From: Myxococcales bacterium
Lineage (GTDB): Bacteria > Myxococcota_A > UBA9160 > UBA4427
Assembly (NCBI GenBank): GCA_014240165.1
Contig: JAAZXM010000030.1
Span: 1-46,900 of the forward strand
Length of the DNA stretch: 46,900 bases
Reading direction: 5' to 3'
In this document: in pieces, positions 17,445 to 25,767 of the stretch
Position numbering within the stretch: the first letter of the stretch is position 1
Layout of the letters: the number at the start of each line of letters is the position of its first letter
Position numbers and translations under genes: made by a program
The notes under the pieces: model-generated
Told to the model about the DNA's origin: nothing
Databases searched by the model: none
Seen by the model: the letters and a program-made list of their open reading frames with translations, nothing else

Positions 17445-18920
17445 CTATTCGCTTACGGATTCGGAACCGAGTCCAACCTGCTCGAGCAGGGCCGCGCGGT
17501 GCTCGCGGAGCCGGGCATCCCGGGGATCGGCTTCGAGCCAGAGGGTAAGCTGATCGAATGCGTCGTACCAGTAGCCCTGGGCGGCGTATTGATGGGCCAG
17601 GTGACCCGCCGGGGCGGCCGCCAACTCGGCGGCGGCGCCTTCCGAAGCCGGACGGTAGAGCAGCGCCGAACCCGCGAAACGGTCCTTGGAGCGACGCTCT
17701 TCGTCTACGACCAGAGCAACCGACCAGCGGTAGGTGGTATCGGGGGAGAGTTCGAGGCCACGGCTGGCCAGGGAGAGCGCGTGAATGCCTGCGGCATGGG
17801 TGCCCGCCAGGCGCGCTTCGAGCAGGGGTTCCGGGGAGTTGTCGTCGGAGATCACGATCTCAATATCCATCCCGGTGTCTTCGGAGACTCGCCAATAGAG
17901 CGTGGGGTCTGATCGGCTCGTCCAACCCAAGTGATCGGGAGAAAGAACTTCGATCGAGGGGCCACCATTGCCCACAGAACGAACAAAGCCGCCGGTTCGC
18001 ACCGACGGCCCGCCCATTCCAATCATCCCCGCAGCGCCATAGACCGGAAGGTCTCCCGGAAGAAGCGCCGCGATCAAAATGGTCTCGCCCTCGGCAAGAA
18101 CGAGGCCGGATTCGTCCGTGCTCCCTGCTGCCGCTGAGCTTTCCGCCGCGGCCAGGGCGTCTATATCCAAACTCGGCTCGGCGAAAGCGATCTCCATCTT
18201 CGGCATCGCCGGCACGGGTACCGGCGGAATGGCCTCCAGCGCCGGGGGCGCGTCGATCACGGCCAGTTCCAATACGGGCATCGCCGGCACGTCAGGCTCG
18301 GCCGCAACCGGCTCCTGGGCAACTTGTATCTCTTCGCTTGGAATCTCAAGGGGAACCACGGGCGCGGGTTCCGCAACCACTGGTTCTTCCTGGGCGATGA
18401 CCGGGGCCGTGTTTGCGGGCGCCTCGCCGTCCTGCCAGAGCTGGAAACCAATGGGAAGCGCGAGCAGAACCGCCGCTGCGGCCATCAGGGCCGGCTGCAA
18501 GCCCGTACCGGCGACAGATTCCCGCCAGCGGGCGAAGGACTCGAAGGATCGTTCGAGGAAACCGGGCTCGGGGACGGCTTCGGGAGATGCCTCTGCGGCC
18601 ATGACGGCCGAGAAATCAAAACCGCGCAGAACCGAGACTTCGCTTTGGCAGGGTGCGCAGCTTTCCAAATGCAATTCAACAGCGCCCCGTTCGGCCGGAG
18701 CCAGGGAGAGCGTAGTGAGCCCCAGCAGTGTTTCCTCCGCGGGGTGAGCTTCTGAAGAACTCCCGGCGTAAAGAGCTCGCTCGAGTCGCGTCCAACTCGC
18801 GACCTCGCGGGAGCAGTCCTCACACCCTGGATAATGCTTCCGGAATTCTTGCCACTGGGGCTCCTGTCGCTCGACAAGAAATGCTCCCAGATCAATCTCT
18901 TCTATTTTTTCGCAACTCAT
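17445..18920 (-). CDS. anti-sigma factor with two zinc-finger motifs, TM segment and DUF928-like outer domain
   Basis: 491 residues from the ATG at 18920, which has GGAGGT 7 bases upstream (a GTG at 18929 is also in frame). Two H-x3-C-x2-C motifs, H29-C33-C36 and H84-C88-C91, match the zinc-binding anti-sigma (ZAS/zf-HC2) pattern that holds an ECF sigma factor at the membrane. One membrane segment follows at about 143-161, then a Pro/Ala/Glu-rich spacer to about 290. Residues 325-435 look like DUF928: PTLYWRVSED, GIHALSLASRGLELSPDTTYRW, RRSKDRFAGSALLYR. A C-terminal helical tail follows (about 440-491). DUF928 is normally a separate secreted protein beside CHAT and TPS genes, as I know it from cyanobacteria. 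The gene lies 84 bases after the sigma gene, so it is the cognate anti-sigma factor with the DUF928 part as external sensor (inference). Confidence 0.82.
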   Translation of the reverse strand: MSCEKIEEIDLGAFLVERQEPQWQEFRKHYPGCEDCSREVASWTRLERALYAGSSSEAHPAEETLLGLTTLSLAPAERGAVELHLESCAPCQSEVSVLRGFDFSAVMAAEASPEAVPEPGFLERSFESFARWRESVAGTGLQPALMAAAAVLLALPIGFQLWQDGEAPANTAPVIAQEEPVVAEPAPVVPLEIPSEEIQVAQEPVAAEPDVPAMPVLELAVIDAPPALEAIPPVPVPAMPKMEIAFAEPSLDIDALAAAESSAAAGSTDESGLVLAEGETILIAALLPGDLPVYGAAGMIGMGGPSVRTGGFVRSVGNGGPSIEVLSPDHLGWTSRSDPTLYWRVSEDTGMDIEIVISDDNSPEPLLEARLAGTHAAGIHALSLASRGLELSPDTTYRWSVALVVDEERRSKDRFAGSALLYRPASEGAAAELAAAPAGHLAHQYAAQGYWYDAFDQLTLWLEADPRDARLREHRAALLEQVGLGSESVSE

Positions 18921-19004
18921 CCTATCCACCTCCGGCGGGTTCGAACCGGTCCGCGGTCCCTCTCTCCGCCCCGCTCTCCAGTCGCGCGCTCCCCTCCAAT
19001 GGGA

Positions 19005-19580
19005 TCATCCGGAATCAATAAAATCTGATAATTGCTCACGCAGTTGCTCCAAGCCCTCGCGCAGGTATCGCTTCAGAGACCCCAGCGGAATTCCCGTTTC
19101 CTCCGAAACGGCGTTGTACGTCTTGCCTTCCAGGTAGACGCCCAGAACCGCGACTCGGCGCTTTTCCGAAAGCCGCTCCACCGCCTGTCGAACGTCCTGG
19201 CTGAGCCCCTCGGGCGCCATGGTGGACGAGGTCGAAAGCTCGTCGCTGCCCACGACATCCTCCCAGGGCAGCGTCTGGTCTTCCTTGACGCGCATATGGA
19301 CCCGAAGGCGGTCGACGAATTTGAAGCGCGCCGTTGTCCGCAGGTAGCCCACCACCGCCCGCCGATCGCGAATCCGTCCCTCGCGTAATGCCATGGCGGC
19401 GGCGATGATCACCTCCTGTAAGAGGTCGTCCCAATCGCTTCGAAAATCGTAGGCATTCCAGCTCGCCAGGAAGCCATTCACCAGGCGTGTGAGTCTGGCC
19501 AAAGCCAAGCTGTCGCCGGCTTGAAGCGCCTCCAAGACGGCATACCAGTCTTCTTCGCGCTTCTGGCTTTGGGCTTTCAT
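19005..19580 (-). CDS. ECF-type RNA polymerase sigma factor
   Basis: 191 residues, standard ECF size. Region 2 is seen in DWDDLLQEVIIAAAMAL (about 45-61), with a following helix rich in basic residues (YLRTTARFKFVDRLR). Region 4 is an HTH of the form GKTYNAVSEETGIPLGSLKRYLREGLEQL (about 151-179). It directs RNA polymerase to a small regulon when released by its anti-sigma factor, which is encoded immediately downstream. The CHAT and secreted-protein genes on the same strand are the obvious targets. Start: ATG at 19580; the frame upstream has no better start. Confidence 0.93.
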   Translation of the reverse strand: MKAQSQKREEDWYAVLEALQAGDSLALARLTRLVNGFLASWNAYDFRSDWDDLLQEVIIAAAMALREGRIRDRRAVVGYLRTTARFKFVDRLRVHMRVKEDQTLPWEDVVGSDELSTSSTMAPEGLSQDVRQAVERLSEKRRVAVLGVYLEGKTYNAVSEETGIPLGSLKRYLREGLEQLREQLSDFIDSG

Positions 19581-19656
19581 CGCGCCTCAGTATCGCGAAA
19601 GCCCCGGGGGACCGCGACCACTTAGACCATCGGAATAGCACCGAAACCTTTTGTTT

Positions 19657-19684
19657 TAGGCGAGAAAACAGCATCGCGGGTTCC
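19657..19684 (-). promoter_or_regulatory. candidate ECF promoter of the sigma operon
   Basis: On the minus strand GGAACC (19684-19679) is followed after 16 bases by CGCCTA (19662-19657). GGAAC at -35 with a CG-rich -10 at this spacing is typical for ECF promoters, and autoregulation of such genes is common. It would start RNA about 70 bases before the sigma start codon. This is a by-eye match only. Confidence 0.35.
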
Positions 19685-19864
19685 ACAAGCTCCCTGGCGG
19701 GCAGTGTGGGCCCGCCGACCTGTCACCGAAGCCAGCCATGGACGACCGAAGCGCACACAAGGCGGCTCGACTCTGAGGAAGTCGGCGAGGCCGACCAAAT
19801 CGGATCAGTCCTGGAAATTTTTTTCAGGCGGGAGCCGAAAACCCCTGTGGGGCAGGGATTGACC

Positions 19865-20881
19865 TCAGCCGGCGGCGGAGAGATCCCGGACGATCTCTGC
19901 CCAGCCCTCGGCATCGGGCGCAAAGGGCGCCACGAGGCTCACTCGGTCGGCAAAGCCCGCGCAGCGCGCGCGAACCTTGTCCGCGATCTCGTCCCGCGCA
20001 CCGACCACGGCGATCTGCTCGAGCAGGTCATCATCGATACGACCCGCCATTTCGAGCCATTTCCCCTGTTTGGACATGAAATTCAGTTCGTCCTGCAGGT
20101 CTCCCCGCCCTATGCAGTCCAGTACCGGCCGATAGGCGGGTGTCGAACCGTAGAAGGAAATCTGCGCCCGAGCGCCGTCCCGAGCCGCCTTCATTTCCTC
20201 CTCATTCGAGCCCGTGGCCACGATCAGCTGGCAGGAAACCTCGAAATCCTCGCGGCGGCGCTGGCCTCGTGCCAGGCCCGCTTCGAGCCGCGGCTTTGAA
20301 ATTGTTTCGATGAACTCGGGCGTATGGAAGGGATGCACGAAGAAACCATCGGCCACCTCTCCCACGACTTCCGTCATGCGAGGCCCGACAGCCGAAAGAA
20401 AAATACGGGGCAGGCCGTACGCACTCGGCTCGGGCGTAAAGACCGGCGTCATCAGCGTATGGGTGTAGAACTCACCCTGGAAATCGAGTTTCGACCCGTT
20501 CTCCCAGCAGTCCCAGATCGCCCGAATCGCCCGCACCATCTCCTTCATGCGGGCCGCAGGCCTCGACCACTCCATGCTGAAGCGCTTCTGGATATGCGGA
20601 CGAATCTGGGTGCCGAGGCCGAGAATGAAGCGGCCCTCACTGAGCAATTGCATATCCCAGCCGATGTTGGCGAGGGTCATGGGATTGCGCGCGAAGGCGA
20701 TCGCGATGGCGGTGATCAAATCGAGCCGCGTTGTTTGCTGAGCCGCTAGAGCCAGGGGCAGAAAAGGATCGTGCCTTCCTTCGAAAGTGAATCCGCCGGC
20801 GTAGCCCGCGCTTTCGAGTTTCTTCGCAGCCGGCCCGGCATCCAGGGGGTTCTCCACTAAAATCGCACCATCGATCTTCAC
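19865..20881 (-). CDS. LLM-class F420-dependent oxidoreductase (TIGR03617-like)
   Basis: 338 residues from a GTG at 20881 with a perfect AGGAGG 5-8 bases upstream. A longer frame from 20944 exists, but the family normally begins at this point (KIDGAI), so the GTG is chosen. The protein is a bacterial-luciferase-like TIM barrel: AGYAGGFTFEGRHDPFLPL, then RLDLITAIAIAFARNPM and LLSEGRFILGLGTQ, the conserved strand after the cofactor site. Members use F420 or flavin to oxidise or reduce small organic molecules; many unassigned paralogues occur in soil and marine bacteria together with P450s and acyl-CoA enzymes. The substrate is unknown. It is divergent from the sulfatase gene. A CCCC-ACA-GGGG hairpin followed by TTTT (near 19840-19851) lies just past the stop as a weak terminator. 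Confidence 0.85.
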   Translation of the reverse strand: MKIDGAILVENPLDAGPAAKKLESAGYAGGFTFEGRHDPFLPLALAAQQTTRLDLITAIAIAFARNPMTLANIGWDMQLLSEGRFILGLGTQIRPHIQKRFSMEWSRPAARMKEMVRAIRAIWDCWENGSKLDFQGEFYTHTLMTPVFTPEPSAYGLPRIFLSAVGPRMTEVVGEVADGFFVHPFHTPEFIETISKPRLEAGLARGQRRREDFEVSCQLIVATGSNEEEMKAARDGARAQISFYGSTPAYRPVLDCIGRGDLQDELNFMSKQGKWLEMAGRIDDDLLEQIAVVGARDEIADKVRARCAGFADRVSLVAPFAPDAEGWAEIVRDLSAAG

Positions 20882-21067
20882 GTTCCCCTCCTGGTCGCGT
20901 TCTACCTTCAGCCACGATGCGAGAAGAGTCGAGGACAGGTGCACCCCTCGATCCCTCAGGCTTGAGCGCTCAACGCGCGGAGGTTAGGCTACGGCGGTTC
21001 TGTCCTGCAAGCGCGGGTTCAGCGAGTTGCCTCGCGCCCGGTTTGACTGCAATCAAGGAGACCTTGT

Positions 21068-22699
21068 GTGAAACCCTTCCCCCTGGCCCAGAGGGCCGCC
21101 CTCGCCATCGTATTGACGGGGATGCTGATCGCCCCCGCAGAAGGACTCGCGGGCAGTCGGCCCAATATCGTGATCTTCCTGGCGGACGATCTCGGCTGGG
21201 CCGACGTGGGCTATCACGATGAAGCGGTGATTCGAACGCCTTCCATCGATCGGCTCGCGCGGGAGGGGGCCCAACTCGACCGCTTTTACGCAACGCCCAT
21301 CTGCTCCCCGACTCGCGCAGCGTTGATGACCGCGCGCGATCCGATTCGCCTGGGCGTCGCCTATGCGACGGTTCTTCCGTGGAGCAACAACGGGATCCAT
21401 CCCGACGAGCGCTTCATGCCCGAGAGCTTTCGCGATGCCGGCTACCAGACCGCCATGGTGGGAAAGTGGCATCTGGGCCATGCCCAGCAGACCTATCACC
21501 CCAACGAAAGAGGCTTCGAACATTTCTATGGCCACCTCCATACCGAGGTGGGTTATTTCCCGCCCTTTGCAAACCAGGGGGGAAAAGATTTCCAGGTCAA
21601 TGGCCAATCCATCGATGACGAAGGGTACGAAACCTTCCTCCTCGCCGATGAGGCCTCGCGGTGGATCCGCGAGCGGGACAAAGAGAAACCCTTCTTCCTC
21701 TATATCCCTTTCATCGCTCCGCATACGCCCCTGGATGCACCCGAGGATTTGAAGGCCCGATACGCTGAAATGGAGGACGATCGCAAGCCGACCCGGAGCG
21801 GCCACAGCGACAATACTCGGCGCATCGGGAAATTGAGCGGAAGACCCAGCGCGCGGCCCATGTACGCGGCAGTGGTCGACGCCATGGATCAGGCCATCGG
21901 ACGGGTTCTCGCGACCCTGGACGAGGAAGACCTGGCGAAAGATACCATCGTGCTCTTCTTCAGTGACAACGGAGGCGCAGCGTACGCGAGCGGCGGCGCC
22001 GACAACGTTCCTCTGCGGGGCGGCAAGGGCAATACCTTCGAGGGGGGTATCCGGGTGGTATCGGTAATGCGCTGGCCGGGAGTCATCGAGCCAGGCACCA
22101 AGGTCGAGAGCATCATCTCGGTGATGGACGTATTCCCGAGCCTCGCCGCCGCAGCGAACGTCCCCATCGAAGGCACTCGAAAACTCGATGGGCGCAATAT
22201 GTGGCCCGCCATCGCCGAGAAGAAAAAAATCGAGCGCGAAGACCTGCTCTTCTTCGCATCGGAAACCCCGATTCGCGGATCCTTCTCCCTGACCGCCTTC
22301 AACGACGAATGGAAACTCGTGCAGCAAGTCCGCCAGGGGCTGCTCTCTGCAGATGTGACCAACTACCTCTTTCAAATCGACGACGACCCCAACGAGTACA
22401 ACAATCTGGCCAACGAATATCCGGACATCGTCGGCGAGATGGCCGAAGCGATTCATGAATGGCGCACCCTGCACCCGGTTTCCGGCATCCGCTCGACCCT
22501 GACACCGCCGCCAGGCTGGCGCGCGCCCCGGGATTGGGCGACGTACCCGGTCCCCATCGCGAGCCTTCAGCCCGAGACCGCCCCCGGTATGGCACCGCCC
22601 TCGGTCCTTCCTTTCCTCGACTGGATGCACGGCGAATCGGGAAGGTTGATTTACGACTGCGAGCCTTACAGCCTGCTCGGCGGCGGACTCTGCAAATAG
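21068..22699 (+). CDS. secreted arylsulfatase-family enzyme
   Basis: 543 residues from a GTG at 21068 with AAGGAG 7 bases upstream. A signal peptide covers about residues 1-29. The metal-binding start NIVIFLADDLGWADVG (33-48, Asp40/41) and the formylglycine signature CSPTRAALMTAR (79-90) are present; Cys79 would be converted to formylglycine by an FGE enzyme, and the usual TGR end is TAR here. MVGKWHLGH and FFSDNGG are further catalytic motifs. It cleaves sulfate esters in the periplasm or outside the cell; the substrate may be a sulfated polysaccharide or aryl sulfate. It stands alone on the plus strand and converges with the EamA gene with a 16-base gap. Confidence 0.93.
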   Translation: MKPFPLAQRAALAIVLTGMLIAPAEGLAGSRPNIVIFLADDLGWADVGYHDEAVIRTPSIDRLAREGAQLDRFYATPICSPTRAALMTARDPIRLGVAYATVLPWSNNGIHPDERFMPESFRDAGYQTAMVGKWHLGHAQQTYHPNERGFEHFYGHLHTEVGYFPPFANQGGKDFQVNGQSIDDEGYETFLLADEASRWIRERDKEKPFFLYIPFIAPHTPLDAPEDLKARYAEMEDDRKPTRSGHSDNTRRIGKLSGRPSARPMYAAVVDAMDQAIGRVLATLDEEDLAKDTIVLFFSDNGGAAYASGGADNVPLRGGKGNTFEGGIRVVSVMRWPGVIEPGTKVESIISVMDVFPSLAAAANVPIEGTRKLDGRNMWPAIAEKKKIEREDLLFFASETPIRGSFSLTAFNDEWKLVQQVRQGLLSADVTNYLFQIDDDPNEYNNLANEYPDIVGEMAEAIHEWRTLHPVSGIRSTLTPPPGWRAPRDWATYPVPIASLQPETAPGMAPPSVLPFLDWMHGESGRLIYDCEPYSLLGGGLCK

Positions 22700-22715
22700 C
22701 TGTCCGCCGAGCGCC

Positions 22716-23675
22716 TCAGCCCCGCAGGACCAGGAGGAGAACACCGCCCAGGACCGCGCCGATGCCCGCAATCTCGGCGGGCGTCACACGCTCGCGAAAG
22801 AAGAGCCACGACGCACCCAGAGCAAAGACCAATTCCAATTGCCCCACCGCACGCACATACGCCGCGTTCTCCAAGGTCATGGCCGTGAACCAGCCCGCCG
22901 AAGCCGTGGCCCCGCAAATACCCACCCATAGCCCGGGGCGCCACGCTCGCGCGACCTCCCGGAGTTGGCCCGGTTCCCGCAACCAGAGGTGAACAGTCAT
23001 CACGGCGGTCTGAAAGAGAATCACGCAGAAAAGGGTAAAGGCCGCCCGCAGGAAAGCGCCGGCGTCGCCTTCCAGTGAAAGCGACGCCCCGCGATAACAC
23101 ACCGCCGCAACACCGAAGAATCCACCCGATGCGATTCCGATCCACGCGCCCCGATCGAACAACACGGCGCGTAGCGTTCCCACCGAAAACTCACTGCGTG
23201 CCAGGGCAAGGACACCCACGCCCACCAGGGAGACCAGCAGGCCAACGCTGCCCCACGCGCTCACCGGTTCCCCGAGAAGAAGCAAGCCGAAAGCCGCGGC
23301 CTGCAGCGGTTCGGTCTTGGAGAAGGCGGTTCCCACCGCAAAGCTTCGAACAGAAACGGCCTTCAGCAGCGCCGCGGTGCCCAGGACCTGTGCCAATCCT
23401 CCCAGGGCACCGTAGAGAAGGAAGGCGACACTCATTCGGGGAAGGGGTTGGTCGAGAAAAGCCAACAGACCCGCGAGGTAGAGACCCGCGAAGGCGACTC
23501 CGAACACAAAGCGAACATAGGTGGCTCCGGCATTGCTGAGTTCGCCGCGCAAAGCCCGCTGAAGTGCAGAGCGGGCATTTTGCAGGAAGGCGGCGACGAC
23601 GGTGATCGGGACCCAGAGTTCCAACAAAGGACTAAACCGGCCCGGGGGTCCCGGGCTTCGCCCGCTCTCGCTCAA
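22716..23675 (-). CDS. EamA/DMT-family membrane transporter
   Basis: 319 residues with about ten hydrophobic segments in two EamA halves. The second half ends with the typical LVFALGASWLFFRERVTPAEIAGIGAVLGGVLLLVL, and the first half contains FGLLLLGEPVSAWGSVGLLVSLVGV at the matching position. These carriers export or import small metabolites, often amino acids or nucleotide-related compounds, across the inner membrane. Its start overlaps the stop of the HD hydrolase gene (ATGA at 23672-23675), so the two are cotranscribed. No specificity can be read. Confidence 0.88.
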   Translation of the reverse strand: MSESGRSPGPPGRFSPLLELWVPITVVAAFLQNARSALQRALRGELSNAGATYVRFVFGVAFAGLYLAGLLAFLDQPLPRMSVAFLLYGALGGLAQVLGTAALLKAVSVRSFAVGTAFSKTEPLQAAAFGLLLLGEPVSAWGSVGLLVSLVGVGVLALARSEFSVGTLRAVLFDRGAWIGIASGGFFGVAAVCYRGASLSLEGDAGAFLRAAFTLFCVILFQTAVMTVHLWLREPGQLREVARAWRPGLWVGICGATASAGWFTAMTLENAAYVRAVGQLELVFALGASWLFFRERVTPAEIAGIGAVLGGVLLLVLRG

Positions 23676-24298
23676 TCGTCGACATCGGCCACCTGGCTTT
23701 TCAAAGCCTCCAGCAATGCATCCAATTCCTGGCTGAGGCGGATGGGAATCGAGTCTCTCAAGACACCGAAAACGGCCTCGAAATACCAGACCTGTTGGCC
23801 GGGCCTGCCCGTGAAGCGCTCGAAGACCGAAGCCCCCTCGCTTCGAACATCGCCCACGATGGCCTGGAGGTTATGGCGCTTGTCGCAGGCCACGACGAGA
23901 AGGCTGCCTTGGCGAGCATGAGCCAGGCGCGCCACGAAATCACCTTTGCGCTCGGCCCAAGGACGCTTTTGCTCGAGGGATTCATCCGGCCCGGTATCCG
24001 TGCAATCGCGCACCATATCGAGAACATCTTCCCCGAAACATTCCGCGATGGTCTGCTCCCGTTCCTCTCGCTGCTGAGCGTCGGGGGCATCCTCCAGGGA
24101 GTCGTGAAGAAGGCCCGCGATGGCCTGGTCGACACTACCGCCGTGTTCCAAGACGAGGCCGGCCACCTGGAGCAAATGGCTCACGTAGGGGATCTCGCTC
24201 TGCTTGCGCTTCTGCTCGGCGTGCCACGTGTAGGCGAACTCGGTGGCCTCCAGCAGTCGCTTTCGCTCTTGGATCTCCAGGGCGCGCTCCTTTCTCAT
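23672..24298 (-). CDS. HD-domain hydrolase of the RelA/SpoT (MESH1-like) type
   Basis: 208 residues, about the size of stand-alone RSH hydrolases. The RSH-like HD pattern is visible: WHAEQKRKQSEIPYVSHLLQVA (His26, His41), LLHDSLED (His65-Asp66) and CDKRHNLQAI, the equivalent of the DRLHN box. There is no synthetase domain. By analogy with SpoT and MESH1 it could remove pyrophosphate from (p)ppGpp or act on another nucleotide, using one manganese ion in the cytoplasm. It is coupled to the EamA transporter gene and lies 27 bases after the amidase gene. Confidence 0.8.
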   Translation of the reverse strand: MRKERALEIQERKRLLEATEFAYTWHAEQKRKQSEIPYVSHLLQVAGLVLEHGGSVDQAIAGLLHDSLEDAPDAQQREEREQTIAECFGEDVLDMVRDCTDTGPDESLEQKRPWAERKGDFVARLAHARQGSLLVVACDKRHNLQAIVGDVRSEGASVFERFTGRPGQQVWYFEAVFGVLRDSIPIRLSQELDALLEALKSQVADVDD

Positions 24299-24325
24299 CG
24301 GCCTCGTTGCTTCGAAGCGGGCGGT

Positions 24326-25753
24326 TCAGTCGATCGGGGGTCGCGCAGAGGATACCCCTGCCTGGGCCTCCAGCACTTCTTCCGCAGCTCGGGCGATTTG
24401 CAGCACACCCCAATCGTCGTGCCAGCGACCCACGATCTGAACGCCCACCGGCAACCCTTCATCCGTAAAGCCGCAGGGGAGCGAGATCGCTGGGTTTCCC
24501 ACCACGCTGACGAAATAGGCGGATTTCATCCAATCGATATAGGTCTCCATGGCCACCCCTTCGATGGCTTCGGGGTAACGCACAGAGACATCGAAGGGCG
24601 GCACCTGATTCACGGGGAGAACCATGAATTCGAAATCCTCCATCAGGGTACGCACGCGGTGATAAACGTCGCTGCGGAGTTTTTCGGCCCGGGCAAGATC
24701 CGCCATCGTGAGGGCAAGGCCCTGATCGATATTCCAGCGCACGGTGTCCTTGAGGGCGCCTCGGGCGTCCTCGGGCAGGCCGCCAAAGCCCAATGCAAAC
24801 TCTCGGGCGCGCAGGGTCTTGAATGCCTCGTCTGCCCCGGACCAATCGGGTTCGGCCTCCTCGACCTCGCAGCCGATCTCATTCAGGACGCCGCAAAAGC
24901 CTTCGATCACCTGGATGACCTGGGAGTCTACGGGCAAGCCACCGAGATCGCGGCTGAAAGCCACGCGCACCCCGCGAAAATCCCGCTTCAGAGAACCCGC
25001 GAACGCTTCTCCCGGCGCGCCCAATGAGAGCGGTGCCCGGGCGTCCGGACCCGCCATGGCGGAAAGCAACAGCGCCGTATCCTGAACGTTCCTCGCCATG
25101 GGTCCGAGCACCGAAAGCGGCGACCACTCCGAACGCGCCGGATGAATCGGCACCCTCCCGGGCGAGGGACGGAGGCCCACGACGCTGCAGAAATTCCCGG
25201 GGTTGCGCAAAGAGCCCCCCATATCACTTCCATCCGCGATGGGAACCATCCCCGCAGCCAGGGCCACCGCTGCCCCCCCACTGCTTCCGCCGCAGGTCCG
25301 GGTGCGATCCCATGGGTTCAGGGTTTCGCCAAAGACTTCGTTGTAGGTCTGGGAGCCGGCACCGAATTCGGGCACGTTGGTCTTGCCCAGGGTGATCGCG
25401 CCCGCGGCACGCAGGCGCGAGACGATGAGATCATCACTTTGCGGCACATTGTTCGCGAGGAGACGCGAGCCCATGGTGCTGAGGATTCCCTCGGTCATCA
25501 CCAGGTCTTTGTGGGCGATGGGCAACCCGTGAAGGGGCCCCAGGGCTTCACCTCGAGCCTGGCGCTCATCGGCTTCGGCGGCCCACTCCAGGGCGCGCTC
25601 GGGAACGAGCGTGACGATGGCGTTCAATTCCGAATTGACGGCTTCGATCCGGTCGAGGTGCGCCTGAACGAGATCCCGGGCCGACAACTCTCCCGCTCGA
25701 ACCCGACCCGCGAGTTCCAGCGCAGTCCGGTAGTGCAGAGCGGTCTCGTCCAC
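24326..25753 (-). CDS. amidase-signature family hydrolase
   Basis: 475 residues from a GTG at 25753. The Ser-cisSer-Lys triad is complete: Lys82 in LPIAHKDL, Ser157 in the CGGSSGGAA box and Ser181 in SDMGGSLRNP, with the family's 24-residue spacing between the two serines. Such enzymes hydrolyse amide bonds of small amides, acyl-amino compounds or lactams in the cytoplasm. GatA is a paralogue, but no gatB or gatC neighbours are present and the C-terminal part is of the general amidase type, so a catabolic or detoxifying role is more likely. It forms a minus-strand run with the HD and EamA genes. Confidence 0.9.
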   Translation of the reverse strand: MDETALHYRTALELAGRVRAGELSARDLVQAHLDRIEAVNSELNAIVTLVPERALEWAAEADERQARGEALGPLHGLPIAHKDLVMTEGILSTMGSRLLANNVPQSDDLIVSRLRAAGAITLGKTNVPEFGAGSQTYNEVFGETLNPWDRTRTCGGSSGGAAVALAAGMVPIADGSDMGGSLRNPGNFCSVVGLRPSPGRVPIHPARSEWSPLSVLGPMARNVQDTALLLSAMAGPDARAPLSLGAPGEAFAGSLKRDFRGVRVAFSRDLGGLPVDSQVIQVIEGFCGVLNEIGCEVEEAEPDWSGADEAFKTLRAREFALGFGGLPEDARGALKDTVRWNIDQGLALTMADLARAEKLRSDVYHRVRTLMEDFEFMVLPVNQVPPFDVSVRYPEAIEGVAMETYIDWMKSAYFVSVVGNPAISLPCGFTDEGLPVGVQIVGRWHDDWGVLQIARAAEEVLEAQAGVSSARPPID

Positions 25754-25767
25754 GGTCGGCCCTTTCC

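Noticed and set aside
18935..18960. GGTTCGAACC resembling a tRNA T-arm
   Set aside because: No acceptor or anticodon stem can be folded around it; it is a chance palindrome between the sigma and anti-sigma genes.
21053..22771. 572-residue minus-strand reading frame opposite the sulfatase gene
   Set aside because: The plus-strand frame has the signal peptide and all sulfatase motifs; the antisense frame has no recognisable domain and is a GC-rich shadow.
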